A stretch of 64,000 nt of DNA from Puccinellia tenuiflora. Its lineage: Eukaryota; Streptophyta; Magnoliopsida; Poales; Poaceae. Made by a program: the position numbers and the translations under genes. Of the stretch, positions 1 through 10,640 are shown piece after piece; positions within the stretch are counted from its first letter, which is position 1; each line of letters opens with the position of its first letter. The notes under the pieces were generated by a model that saw only the letters and a program-made list of their open reading frames with translations, was not told where the DNA came from and searched no databases. The DNA lies in NCBI GenBank assembly GCA_012064385.1, contig QRDG01000137.1, positions 391,016 to 455,015 of the forward strand, read 5' to 3'.

Positions 1-925
1 TTTAGAGCTTTGCTGATAAGGAAAGTTCCTTCCCAAGGAGGGGATAATTTGTGCTGCCGGCTTTGCACAAGCCGAATCACTAAGTCGCCTTCTCAAAAAT
101 ATCGATTCCGCACTCTACGGCTCTGATAGCGACGTAGATCTTGCTGATAGATGGTGGATCGTTGGAGAGCCAGCTCTCTTTCTTCTTCGAGGATGTCTAA
201 GCCATCTTGACGTGCTTCTTCTGCGTCTTCTTCGACATAGGCTACGACTCGAGGCGAATCGTGGATCATGTCGGTTGGGAGTACCACTTCTACACCATAA
301 ACAAGGAAGAATGGGGTGAAGCCGGTCGATCTATTTGTGGTAGTACGAATACTCCACACTGTCGGCAATTCATCAACCCAAGCGCCGGCTGCTCGATGCA
401 ATGGGGTTTCAAGGCTCGGCTTACTACCCTGCAGAATAATGCCATTAGTGCACTCTACCTGTCCATTGGATTGCGGGTGTGCCACCGATGCCACGTCGAG
501 TCGGATTTTTGATCGGCTGCAAAACTTCGATAGCACACCGACGGAAAAGTTTGTGCCATTGTCAGTGATAATGCTATGCAGTATGCCGAATCGAGTTGTT
601 ATCTCGACGATGAACTTTGTAGCTGTAGCTCCATCGAGTTTCTTGATGGGCTTTGCCTCCACCCACTTTGTGAATTTGTCGACCGCGACCAGCAAATGAG
701 TTAAGCCTCCTCTTGCCGTCTTGAAAGGTCCCACCATGTCGAGCCCCGGACCACGAACGGCAAAGTTATAGGGATCGTCCGGAGCTCCTGAGCTGGCAAG
801 TGAGCCTGCTTTGCGTAGCGCTGACATCCTTCACAAGTTTTGACGATGTTGATAGCATCCTCCTTAGCCGTCAGCCAGAAGAAACCGTGCCGAAACGCCT
901 TAGCGACCAACGCCTTTGCCACCAC
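1..925 (-). pseudogene. Tat-type integrase (zinc-binding, catalytic core and C-terminal part), broken
   Basis: Minus-strand frames give, in order, the end of a zinc-binding domain (KTCEGCQRYAKQ, about 780-860), then the catalytic core starting near GLDMVGPF. The second catalytic Asp lies in TDNGTNF and the Glu in HPQSNGQVE. A C-terminal region with LSPPWEGTF lies at about 1-60. Integrase inserts the cDNA of the element into the chromosome. The zinc-binding part and core lie in different, overlapping reading frames (701-925 and 93-827), so at least one frameshift separates them. Another shift occurs before base 93. Just upstream on the minus strand is the RNase H region, as expected for Ty3/gypsy domain order. 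Confidence 0.88.
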
Positions 926-994
926 GTGATGCCCACATTCACCGAAGTGGATTTCTTCAAGGATTTGCCACCCTTCTTCTGGAGAGACGCATCT

Positions 995-1698
995 TTAGAA
1001 GATGTCGGATGTGCTTCGTTTGTAAAGCTGTCCATCGATAATCGTGTACGCCTTTGCTCGGCGCTCAATTTGACGGCTCAACACTTCATCGTCCTTAGGC
1101 AGTTTCTTATTAATCAGGAAATCAATATAAGGCGTGGTCCAATCTGGGTTTACCAGGCATACATGAACTGACTCTGCCGACAAGGGATAGTCTTCGTCGC
1201 CATCTTTAATGGACGGCTTATGTAGATGATGGAGAAATACGTCTGGAGGCACCGCCTTTTGCCTGGAGCCTATTCTGGCCAAGGCGTTAGCAGCTTCATT
1301 GTCATCTCGGAAGATATGTCGGACCTCTAAGCCGGCAAAGCATCTGCCGAATTCGTCGACTGTTCTCCTGTATTCTGCCATTGTGGGACTTTTCATGTCC
1401 CAGCATCCATCAAGTTGCTGTACAACAAGATCCGAGTCGCCATACCAGAGGATGCGTTTCACTCCCAACTCCTTAGCCATATGAAGGCCATGGAGAAGAG
1501 CCTCATACTCTGCTACATTGTTTGTAGCGTTGAAGTGAATTCGGAGGACATAACTGAGCTTGTCACCCTTAGGCGACTTTAGCACTACTCCAGCAATCAA
1601 AGTGCATTATCCAGTATTGAGAATCCAGCAAAGGTGTGCTCTCCATCGCCTCTGTCCAGTCTGCAACAAAGTCGGCTAGAACTTGAGATTTGATGGCG
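995..1698 (-). pseudogene. Second (archaeal-type) RNase H domain of the Tat element, broken
   Basis: The minus-strand ORF at 995-1600 contains the RNase H signatures NNVAEYEAL (catalytic Glu), YGDSDLVVQQL (Asp) and RDDNEAANALA (Asp). It is followed by a linker towards the integrase zinc-binding region. RNase H removes the RNA template during reverse transcription. The stretch 1601-1698 encodes the tether typical of Tat elements before this domain (VLADFVADWTE). A short deletion and frameshift near 1600 removes the Gly-Ser part of the first FDGS motif, so the first catalytic site is damaged. The CACTA element begins at 1699, exactly in the tether between this domain and the first RNase H, which resumes at 19162. 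Confidence 0.85.
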
Positions 1699-2140
1699 CA
1701 CTACTAGGAAACTAGCTATAGGTGGAAGGTCTTTTCGTGGCGCACCAAAGCTGCCGTGCGCCACTACTAATATTCTGTGGCGCACCTTTGGGGATGCGCC
1801 ACAGAAAGATGAGGTTTTCTGTGGCGCATTCCTGTCCAGTGCGCCACTAAATTGGCACTTTCTGTGGCGCACTTGTTCCCATGAGCCACAGAAAACATGT
1901 GGGCCCCACCACCAACGGCTGGATGGCATCCTACCACACCATTTCTGTGGCGCATGAAGTTTGATGCGCCACAAAAAGTTGCATTTCAGTGGCGCATCTG
2001 GAAGTATGCGCCACAGAATATTGTGTGGGCCCGGCACCAATGATTGGGGGGGAGGTGTTTCTGTGGCGCATGGGGAAGGATGCGCCACAGAAATATGCAT
2101 TTCTGTGGCGCATGTGGTTCCATGCGCCACAAAATGTCTT
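1699..2140. repeat. Left terminal inverted repeat and subterminal 12-mer array of CACTA
   Basis: After the terminus there are about 16 copies of TTCTGTGGCGCA or its reverse complement between about 1735 and 2135. They alternate in orientation, so pairs 20-40 bases apart can form short hairpins. Subterminal repeats of this kind are the binding sites of the CACTA accessory protein (known for En/Spm). The right array (18896-19140) uses the same 12-mer, which confirms both ends belong to one element. Confidence 0.92.
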
Positions 2141-2560
2141 TCCAGAATTACAAAAAGGGCAGCCCCCCACTCACCACCCCCATTGTCTTCTTCTTCCCCT
2201 CTCCTCCCACCTAGAGCAGCTCGTGTTCCTCCTCCCTCCCACCCCATTTTGCTCATACTTTTCTCCATTCTTTGTAGTTAAACCTACTTTATTTGATAGG
2301 TAATTGGTGAGGGGCCAGGGGAGGCTCCATATATACTCTACCCTCCCAAATACATCTTTTTTTTCTCCAACACCCACACTCTCTCTCATCGATCGCGGTC
2401 ACGTCTCGGTGACAAATCTACTAGGTGAGTATAGTTGGATGGACATGCATATGCATGTTTTGTGTGGCCGGCACAAAACATGCATATGAAGGGGCGGTTT
2501 GCACGATGGGGAGACGTTTGTTTGTTGTGCTCCGACCATCGTGTCGTGGAGATGTAGATA
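2141..2560 (+). promoter_or_regulatory. Promoter and leader region of the CACTA transposase gene
   Basis: This stretch lies between the subterminal array and the leader cassette and has no convincing ORF. A TATATA motif at 2330-2335 is followed by pyrimidine-rich sequence, a plausible core promoter for the plus-strand transposase. A small inverted pair around ATGCATGTTTTGTG (about 2450-2485) is also visible. A GTGAGT at about 2425 could be a 5' splice site for a leader intron. The promoter role is inferred from position. Confidence 0.4.
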
Positions 2561-2730
2561 TTTTTGTGAAATGCTTGCAGGTACCCCGAGAGGCCCTTGA
2601 GATTGCCGGAACGTCGATTAACTTCCGTTGCGGCGAATTCGGGTACTCCATATGTCCCTTTTTTAGCAAAGGTCATGCCGAAATTTTTAAAAATTTCGGC
2701 ACGACCTTTGCTGAAAAAAAGGGACATATG
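2561..2730 (+). repeat. Leader cassette, copy 1, ending in a near-perfect 40 bp hairpin
   Basis: The block starts with GTGAAATGCTTGCAGGTACC and ends in a palindrome at 2649-2730 whose arms (from CATATGTCCC to the mirrored GGGACATATG) pair almost perfectly around a run of A and T. The same block, hairpin included, recurs at 16391-16560 in front of the second CACTA gene. It probably is a shared untranslated leader. A (TG)n run follows at 2727-2742. Confidence 0.75.
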
Positions 2731-2815
2731 TGTGTGTGTGTGCGCGTGTGCACGTTGCGGTTTTACTTAACATACTCTCGTTTCTTATTTCTGCTTTTAT
2801 CTATATATAGCAACC

Positions 2816-5194
2816 ATGGTCATCAAGATGAGCTCCAGTCAAATCGGTAGATACAAGGAAGAAGCAATGGCGGACATGATTCGGTGCAACAGGCACCAGA
2901 TAAGATGTCCGTGTCGAACATGCAAACTCGTGAGCTGGATCGACCCTGATTCCGGACAATTGGAGGAACACCTGCTCAGGCGCGGTTTCTGGATAGGCTT
3001 CAACAAGGCGCCGACAGCAAATGGTGCGCATGAAAACGAGGGCGGGCGAGAAGACGAAGAGTCTCCCGGACATGGTTATCATGACGAAGGAGATGCCGGC
3101 GGACAAGATCATCATGACGAAGGAGATGCCGGCGGACAAGATCATCATGACGAAGGAGATGCCGGCGGACATGGTCATGATGAAGGAGTAGATGGTGGTG
3201 GAGAAGACGCGGACACGCAGACCTCGCTAACTTCGGCCTTGCAGGACCCTCATGTTCAAGAACTCCTACTCAAGGAGACGAGCGACGCCAGAGGTGCAGC
3301 CAGAGAGAAAGCCAAGCTGGAGCAAATGAAGAAAGACGTGAAGACTCCGTTGTATCGTGATTGCCGGCCCCAGCATACGCGCTTGCATGTAACGCTTGAT
3401 GCTCTACAGATGAAGGAGGAAAACAGATGGACCGACGTCAGCTTCAGTAAGCACCTGAAATTCTAGTACGATCATCTTCCCGAGAGGAACACATTGCCAA
3501 GCAGTATCGAGGAGGCCAAGAAAGTCGTGTGCCCTCTTCACCTACCGTATGAGAAATACCATGCCTGCATCAATGATTGCGCAATTTATCGGGGCGTGTA
3601 CAAGGACAGAACCACATGTCCGGTGTGCGGCCAGGGAGGGTACAAGAGTGGGAACAAGAATGTTCCTCGAAAAGTGGTATGGTACTTTCCTCTCATTCCC
3701 CGTCTGCAGTATTTCGTGGACCCTAAGGAAGCAAAGCTCATGCAATGGCACGCGAAAAGGGAGAAGCCCGAAGAAGATCCGGAGAAGGGCGTGATCCTGA
3801 CACACCCTTCAGACGCTTGCCAGTGGGAAGCATTGGACATGGCCTTCGAACATTTCGGGCGCGACGCAAGGAACGTCAGGCTGGGTATGAGCACCGATGG
3901 ACTCAATCCGTTCGGCAACCAGAGTAGCACGCATAGCACCTGGCCCGTGTTTGTATGGCCTTACAACCTTCCCCCGTGGCTGTGCACGAAGCAAAAGTAC
4001 ATACACATGAGTATTCTCATTCAGGGGCCGAAACAACCTGGTACCGACATACATCTATATCTCGCGCTATTGAAAGAGGAGTTAGCCAGGTTATGGGAGA
4101 CGCCAGTCCGTACGTGGGACGCCTACACTGGAGATTATTTCGATATGAGAGCCGCGTTGCTCACGATGGTGCAGGACTATCCTGGTTGCTCACATGTATC
4201 AGCACAGGTAGGCCATGGATTCTGCGCATGTGTCAGGTGCATGGATAAGACCCCGCATCTCCAGCTACCAAGGGATCCCGGGTCTTCGAAAACCGTGTTC
4301 CCAGGGGCTCGAAGGTGGCTTCGCATGGATCACCCGTGGAGGAAACGTGGTGATTTGTTCAATGGTAAAGACGAGCTCGAAAGAGCCCCGTGCCCGAGGA
4401 GCGGCGAATAAATCGACGAGCTTTTGAAAAAATTCGGAGGAGTGCCCTGCGCTGGGAAAGAAGCGACCGAGGGTAGACCCCCTGCTGGGTGTATGGAAAG
4501 CGAGGTCTGTTTTCCACGACTTGGAGTACTGGAAGGTACTCCACACGCCCCATAGCTTCGATGTAATGCACATTACCAAGAATGTTACCGAGAGTCTGCT
4601 TGGCACTCTTTGCAACATGTCCGATAGGACCAAGGATGGGACGAAAGCAAGATACGATCTGAAATGGCTTGGCATAAGGAAAGATCTTCAGGCACCCGAT
4701 AGTGCTGACGACGATGATGATGATGATCAGACGGAAGGGACTCAAGGTCGCCACAAAAGGGTAAAGAAGAACGTGGTGGTGCTTCCCGCTGCTTGCTTCA
4801 CTATGAGTCCGGAGGAGCTCGAGAAGTTTTTTATGTGCCTCCTAGGAGTCAAATTTCCTCACGGTTACACGGGGAAGATAAGCAGATATCTGGATGCAAT
4901 GAAGAAGAGGTTCAGCGGGACGAAGTCTCACTGTCACGTGCTGATGACGCAGATACTCCCCGTTGCGATCCGAGGGCTAATGGACGAGCAGGTCCGTGAT
5001 ATGCTGCTTGGCCTTTGCAACTTTATCGACGTCATCAACAGGAAGTCGATTGGCGTGAGGCAGCTCCACAGGCTACAGGAAGAAATCGTGGTGATATTAT
5101 GCGAGCTCGAGATTTACTTCCCGCCCGCATTCTTTGATATCTGCGTGCATCTCCTTCTCCATGTCGTTGATGACATCAGGCAGCTCGGGCCGAC
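2816..5194 (+). pseudogene. CACTA transposase, tnp2 family, N-terminal two thirds (interrupted by element A)
   Basis: The ATG at 2816 follows a possible splice site (TATATAG). The first ~70 residues look like the transposase-associated zinc-type domain (CNRHQIRCPCRTCK). Acidic repeats follow, then the tnp2 domain: CPVCGQGG at about 3618, the region around MSTDGLNPFG at about 3890, and HSFDVMHITKNV at about 4555. The protein cuts and joins CACTA ends. In-frame stops occur at 3464-3466 (TAG) and 4409-4411 (TAA). A one-base frameshift lies near 4480, and the frame then runs open from 4521 to the insertion at 5195. The rest of the gene resumes at 13194. Defects of this number suggest a decayed copy, although single-base assembly errors cannot be excluded. 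Confidence 0.9.
3070..3195 (+). repeat. 33-bp coding minisatellite in the transposase
   Basis: Three to four tandem copies of a 33-base unit encode HHDEGDAGGQD-like repeats. The unit length is a multiple of three, so copy changes keep the frame. This makes an acidic, His- and Gly-rich linker between the N-terminal domain and the tnp2 core. Confidence 0.85.
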
Positions 5195-6283
5195 TGATGA
5201 GGACATCCCTAGTCCTTTACCATTTTCTTCTATCGATGATGTTGCTGCTCAAGACAAGCCCAATGAGGTGAGGATTGGACCGATGACAAGAGCTCGTGCC
5301 AAGCTACTTGGACAACAGGTGAACTCACTCTTAATTGAATATGATGTTTGTGATAACGAGAACTTTATACTGCCTAAGTCTATGCACTTGTGTATGATTA
5401 GGGTTGTTGATAACACAAACATTGGAGGAGTACCAGAGGGCGGCAAGGAATGGAGTACAACGTCACCTATGGCGCGAGGGAGGAGCGGGAGGAAGGCGCA
5501 AGAAAGGAAGACGAGAAAACCAGCAGCAGCGCCGGCCTGAGGCCGGCCTCAGCCCGGCCAGGCCGGCCAGCCACCCGAAGCACCCGGCCTCCAGACGCAG
5601 GAAGGCCGGCCCAAGCCCGGCCTAGGCCGGCATGTGCCCGAAGCGGCCGGCCTCAGCCCGGCCTAGCCGGCCTAGGCCGGCCATGCACCCGAAGCGGCCG
5701 GCCTCAGCCCGGCCTCCCCGGCCAGGCTGGTTTGCGTGCATGCAAATCCCAGCCCGGCCTTGGCCCGGCCTAAGCCCGGCCTGGACCCGGCCTGCGCGCC
5801 AGATTTTGGGCCGAACCCACTTTTGGGTCGGTTTGTATCCGTTCGAGTCAGAACCAAGTTAGGTTTTCCATGTTAGTTCGGTTTGGCCTCCTATATAAGG
5901 ATAGGGCGGCTGTAGTAGAGGGGTTAGACCACGTTTTGATTAAACCCTAGATTGGATTGCTACAAGCATTCATCTTTTGCCCGTGTTCCTCTTTGTTGCG
6001 ATCAGGAATACAACCCCTCCACTTTGTTTCGATCTGGAGGTTCTTGCTACCAAAGTTAGAGTGTGATCTGTTGTTCCATTGGGAATTAGTAGATCGCAGA
6101 AACCGCTTCGTGGCCGGCGGCTACGTTGCATCGGTGTGAGGCGTCGCGAATATCCATTGGGTTGAAGAGCTGTTGCATTGGCAACAGGGGAGCAGCCGGA
6201 GAGTTCGTCGGAATCTCGCAAGTTATCTACCATCATCAACCATCTACCACCGCTCACAGAGAAGATCGGGCCACCCCTTATCA
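5195..6283 (+). repeat. 5' LTR of element A
   Basis: It starts TGATGAGGACAT and ends CCCCTTATCA. A GGCCGG-rich array fills 5532-5790. A TATATAAG box lies at 5892-5899, so transcription probably starts about 25-30 bases downstream. The first 340 bases are identical to the 3' LTR. The end motif AAGATCGGGCCACCCC is shared with element C and, slightly altered, with element B. Confidence 0.95.
5532..5790. repeat. GGCCGG minisatellite in the 5' LTR of element A
   Basis: GC-rich imperfect repeats of units such as GCGGCCGGCCTCAGCCCGG. Related arrays are in the 3' LTR of A (about 12448-12715), both LTRs of B, the B leader, and the LTR of F. Long open frames seen through these arrays are composition artefacts. 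Confidence 0.85.
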
Positions 6284-7351
6284 TCTTGGTATCAGATTTC
6301 CAGAGTTTCCTCGGTGAGCATCCACAAATCCCCGTAGATTTACTGTTTTTCGTCCTATCCAGAAAAAGCCAAAAATATTAGGGTTAGTTTTCGCCATAGC
6401 CTTAGATTGCATCATTAGGTCAAGTTCTAGTTGCTGGTCGTTTTCCTTTTGCGTATCTTGTTTCGTTGCCGAGTCGAATTGCAATCGGAATCCTGCCGTG
6501 CGTCCTGCCGCGGCACGGTTTTGGTGGTTTTTCTCTGCCGCGACACCGGTTTTGACAGTTTTGGTAAAACGGCCATAACTTTTGCATACGAACTCCGTTT
6601 TCACGTGCGACCACTCAAAACGCTCGTATCGAAAAGTTCTATCCAACCAAACTGGCTGCGCCTGTTTACGCCTTTTCGGCGGTCTCGGAATCCCCAAATT
6701 CGTCCGGGAACATCGAGTTTTTGGCCTTTGAAGTTTCAGTTTCGGCAAAAACCGGACTTTTTGGTGAAAAACTTAGACACAGCCTTTCTACAGCACGTGA
6801 TAGGAGCTTACCCATATAAGACTAGCTACGTTTTGTGCACAGGCTGCTCTTGGACGTGTGTCTTGTTGCTTTTCAAAGTTGTTGGTCATAAATAGTCAAA
6901 AAAAAAAGGAGATAGTTTAAAAAAAAAAAAGAGATAAAAGTGCAAGTTTCTGTATCGTTTGTGACACTGATAGTCCTTGAGCAATCGTGTGCCTATTAAT
7001 CTGAGCTACTTGCTAGTGTCTTTCTAGTGCTTTGTGACACTCTTGTTCATAGTCACTTTGCCCCGTTTATCTCCACCGTGTGCGTTTCCAGTGTGTTATA
7101 CGACCAGCACTAGGGTTTGCCTTTTGGTGTAGTTAGGTTTCCTTACCAAGCTCCACTATAATACCCTGGTTTTGTTGTGTAACACTTTGAGACCCATAAT
7201 ATTCGCTTCACCCCATCCGTGCACGTTCTGTCCATACAAGTGGTAAGCTATACTATTCACTTTGGAACGGTAAGATACACAATTTCTTTTGGTTTGAGTG
7301 AGTTGAGAGTTTTCCACATACATATTTCATATACCCTTGTGTGCACTAATC
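6284..7351 (+). other. PBS and untranslated leader of element A
   Basis: TGGTATCAGA at 6287-6296, three bases after the LTR, matches the 3' end of initiator tRNA-Met, the usual primer site of many plant Ty3 elements. From there to the gag ATG at 7352 I see about 1 kb without a supported gene; it includes A-rich stretches near 6896-6935. This is the expected position for packaging signals. Confidence 0.8.
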
Positions 7352-8955
7352 ATGTCTTCAGGAGATGAGGATGATGGTGTTGTGAGGCAAAAGAAGGACG
7401 GCAACGCTCCTGTTTGTTGGGCTGAATATGAAGCTCTTCGAGGTCACCTGACACGTCAGTTCACCGCTCAATGTGACAGGTTACAAGCTGATTTGACTGC
7501 TACGGATATAAAGGTTGACAATGTGCTACAAACGGCAACTGAGTCTGCAGCTGCCTTGACAGCAATTCAGAATTCTATTGGTGCATTGAACCGTGCCGTG
7601 CAAGTGTTGACGCAGCGAAATGAGCAACCTGTTGATGATGCAAGTGTTCATGGTGATCACGGTGTTGATTTTGATGCTGAGGAGGATGATGAGCAAGCAG
7701 CTGCTCGTCGTGAGAGGTTGCAACGGCAACAACAGCCACAACCACATGCTAATGGTGGACGTGGAGGTGGCCGAGGTGGTGCTATACCTCCTGGTCGTGG
7801 TTTTGCGCCTCTTGGTGCGCGCCGTATGCTCGGCGACAATCTTGGTCATGCAGCCAACCGTGATGATGATAGCGTTGGTAAGCCCAAATTCAGTATTCCC
7901 AAGTTTGAAGGTTCCGTTGATGTGGAAGAATATATTAACTGGGAGTTGAAGATGGAACAATTATGGCGTTTGCATGACTACACTGAGGATAGAAAGATCA
8001 AGCTTGCATCTTCTGAGTTCGATGGCTATGCTTTGCTATGGTGGGACGGTCTTGTGAGTGCTAGGCGTGAAGCAAATGTACCTATTTTGTCTTGGCGAGA
8101 GATGAAGGCGGAGATGCGTCATCGTTTTGTTCCTCGCAATTACATCCGTTCTTTGTATGATAAGTTGCAGAATTTGAAGCAAGGTGCCAAGTCCGTTGAT
8201 GAGTACTATAAGGAGATGGAGTTGATCATGCAGCGTGCTAAAGTGCGAGAAGAACCTGAACAAACTATGCAGCGTTTCCTTTCAGGTTTGAGCTTTAACA
8301 TCAAGAGAATTGTACGTCATCATCAATATGGCGATGTGCAAGATTTGTTACATCAAGCACGTGAAGCTGAGTTACAGTTGGCCGAAGATGCCAAATATGT
8401 GACGCGTTCTTCCTATGGGCGAGGTAATGTGTCATCACGAGCAACACCTAGTGTGGTGCCGCCTAGTCCTGTTCCTAGTTTTCGTGGTGCTGCTCCTTCC
8501 AAGTCGGTTTCAGTTGCTCCTAATGCCAAGCAATCACCACAACCTGCTGCAAGTGCTACTGGCTCTTCCAATTCTACAGCTCGTACACGTGATATGAATT
8601 GTCATACGTGTGGAGGCAAGGGTCACTTCAAGCGTGAGTGTCCCAACAAGAAGGTCATGTTGATCAATGAGGAGACCGGTGAGTATGAGAGTGGTGATGA
8701 GGTGGATCCTAATGCTGAGTTTGAGGAGGAACTAGAAGATGAGTTGTATTATGCGGATGCCGAGCGTTTACCATCTATTGTGTGCACGCCTAAGGTGCTA
8801 AGTGTGGCCCCTAGTTCTTCGGAGCAGCGATGCAATTTGTTTCAAACAAGGGCTGCAGTTGGCAATGGACGTTCTTGCAAGGTAATCATTGATGGTGGAA
8901 GCTGCCGCAATTTAGCTAGTAAAGAGCTCTGTCAAAAACTGAATCTGAAATATTG
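7352..8955 (+). CDS. Element A gag, with start of protease
   Basis: The start is set at the ATG at 7352 (MSSGDEDDG); the open frame extends slightly upstream but without an ATG. A basic Gly-rich segment lies at about residues 135-155. The retrotransposon gag domain follows (residues ~175-330, with ALLWWDGLVSARR and SVDEYYKEMELIMQ). A CCHC zinc knuckle CHTCGGKGHFKREC lies at about 8598-8640. The frame goes on into the protease, whose active-site segment VIIDGGSCRNLAS is at about 8883-8925. Gag forms the virus-like particle and binds RNA through the knuckle. The frame breaks near 8955-8965, in a C run, after which the protease continues in another frame. The first 1.6 kb are otherwise open. Confidence 0.9.
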
Positions 8956-10640
8956 CCACATCCCCATCCATATTTTATTCAGTGGCTAAGTGAAAGTGGG
9001 GAGATGAAGGTTAATCACATGGTACAAGTTGAGTTTCAGATTGGGCCTTACAAGGACACCGTGGAGTTCGACGTGGTTCCAATGACCGTGTGTCACTTGT
9101 TGTTGGGACGTCCTTGGCAGTTTGATAGAGATGTGCGCCACAATGGGAGAGCAAATACCTATCAACTCAATTGGCATGGCAAGGAGGTGATGTTGCGGCC
9201 AATGACACCTCAAGAGATAGTAAATGAATCTCGCCAAAAAGTGGAAGTTAACCGTGAGGCTGAGCGTGAGAGATTAGCTAGGCGAGAGACTCCACTTCGG
9301 TGAGCGAGAGCCACAAGCCAAATTTGAGTGGTAAAAAGAAAAGTGAGGGAGAGAACAAAATAGTAATGTTAGCCACCAAATCTGATTTGAGAGAGTTTCG
9401 TGAGGATCCCACTCTAGTACCTCTTGTGCTTGTGTGCAAGGGGGAAATTCTTGTTTCTAACGACATGACCCCTCTCTATTGGTGTTTCTAATGTCTTGCA
9501 GGATTTTGGTGATGTTTTTCCGGAGGAAGTGCCCGCTGGTTTGCCTCCATTGCGGGGTATTGAACATCAAATTGACTTGATTCCCGGAGCAACACTTCCA
9601 AACCGAGCTCCCTATAGGACCAACCCGGAGGAGACAAAGGAGATACAGCGACAAGTTCAAGAGCTTCTTGACAAAGGGTATATTCGTGTGAGCTTAAGTC
9701 CTTGTGCTGTTCCTGTTATTTTGGTTCCTAAGAAAGATGGTACTTGGCGCATGTGCGTAGATTGTAGAGCGATAAATAACATCACTATTCGTTAGACACC
9801 CCATTCCTCGTTTGGATGACATGTTAGACGAATTAAGTGGTGCTGTTATTTTCTCTAAAATTGATTTGCGTAGTGGTTATCATCAAATTAGAATGAAAGA
9901 AGGAGATGAATGGAAAACTGCCTTTAAAACAAAATTCGGTTTATATGAGTGGTTAGTGATGCCTTTTGGGTTAACTAATGCACCTAGTACTTTCATGAGA
10001 TTGATGAATCATGTTTTGAGGCATTTCATTGGTAAATTTGTGGTAGTTTATTTTGATGATATATTGATTTATAGCTGCAATGAATCTGAGCATACTGATC
10101 ATATTAGACAAGTTTTGCAAGTGTTGCGTGATAATAAGCTATATGGTAATCTTGCTAAATGCACTTTTTGCAAAGATAAGGTCATATTTCTGGGTTTTGT
10201 TGTTTCTAAGGATGGTGTTGAGGTTGATGAATCTAAAATTGAAGCAATTAAAAATTGGCCTATCCCATGACTATTAGTCAAATAAGAAGCTTTCTTGGTC
10301 TTGCTGGTTTTTATCGACGTTTTGTGAAAGACTTCAGTTCTATTGCTGCACCTTTGAATGATTTAACTAAAAAAGGTGTTGAGTTTGTGTGGGGCGCAGC
10401 CCAAGATGTCGCTTTTGATGAGCTGAAACGTCGTTTAATTTCTGCACCTTTGCTTATGCTTCCTGATTTCAATAAGCAATTTGATATTGAATGTGATGCT
10501 AGTGGTATTGGAATAGGAGGTGTGTTGATGCAAGAGGGAAAACCAATTGCATATTTTTCGGAGAAATAAATGGTGCCCAATTGAACTATCCTGTTTATGA
10601 TAAAGAATTGTATGCACTTGTTCGTGTTCTTGAGGTTTGG
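8953..10640 (+). pseudogene. Element A protease end, reverse transcriptase and RNase H, with several small frame breaks
   Basis: Successive frames give the second half of protease (HLLLGRPWQFDRDV, 9090-9140) and a linker. The RT starts around VFPEEVPAGLP (9520), with PVILVPKKDGTWRMCVDCRAIN (9710-9775), FSKIDLRSGYHQI (9850) and catalytic YFDDILIY (10050-10073). The RNase H has FDIECDASG (10480) and SEK before a break at 10566. The enzyme copies element RNA to DNA and degrades the template. Frames change at about 9301, 9490, 9795, 10265 and 10567. Nearly all breaks are explained by one or two missing bases in short runs, while all catalytic motifs are intact. Either very recent decay or assembly error. 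Confidence 0.9.

Noticed and set aside
207..1171. Plus-strand ORFs opposite the integrase
   Set aside because: They are antisense shadows of the minus-strand Tat integrase and have no features of their own.
5404..5862. Proteins encoded by the GGCCGG arrays (also 12326-12810, 21272-21625, 26721-27147, 58488-58817)
   Set aside because: Simple translation of a minisatellite lacking stops; only the LTR-encoded tails of A and B before the arrays look like real protein.
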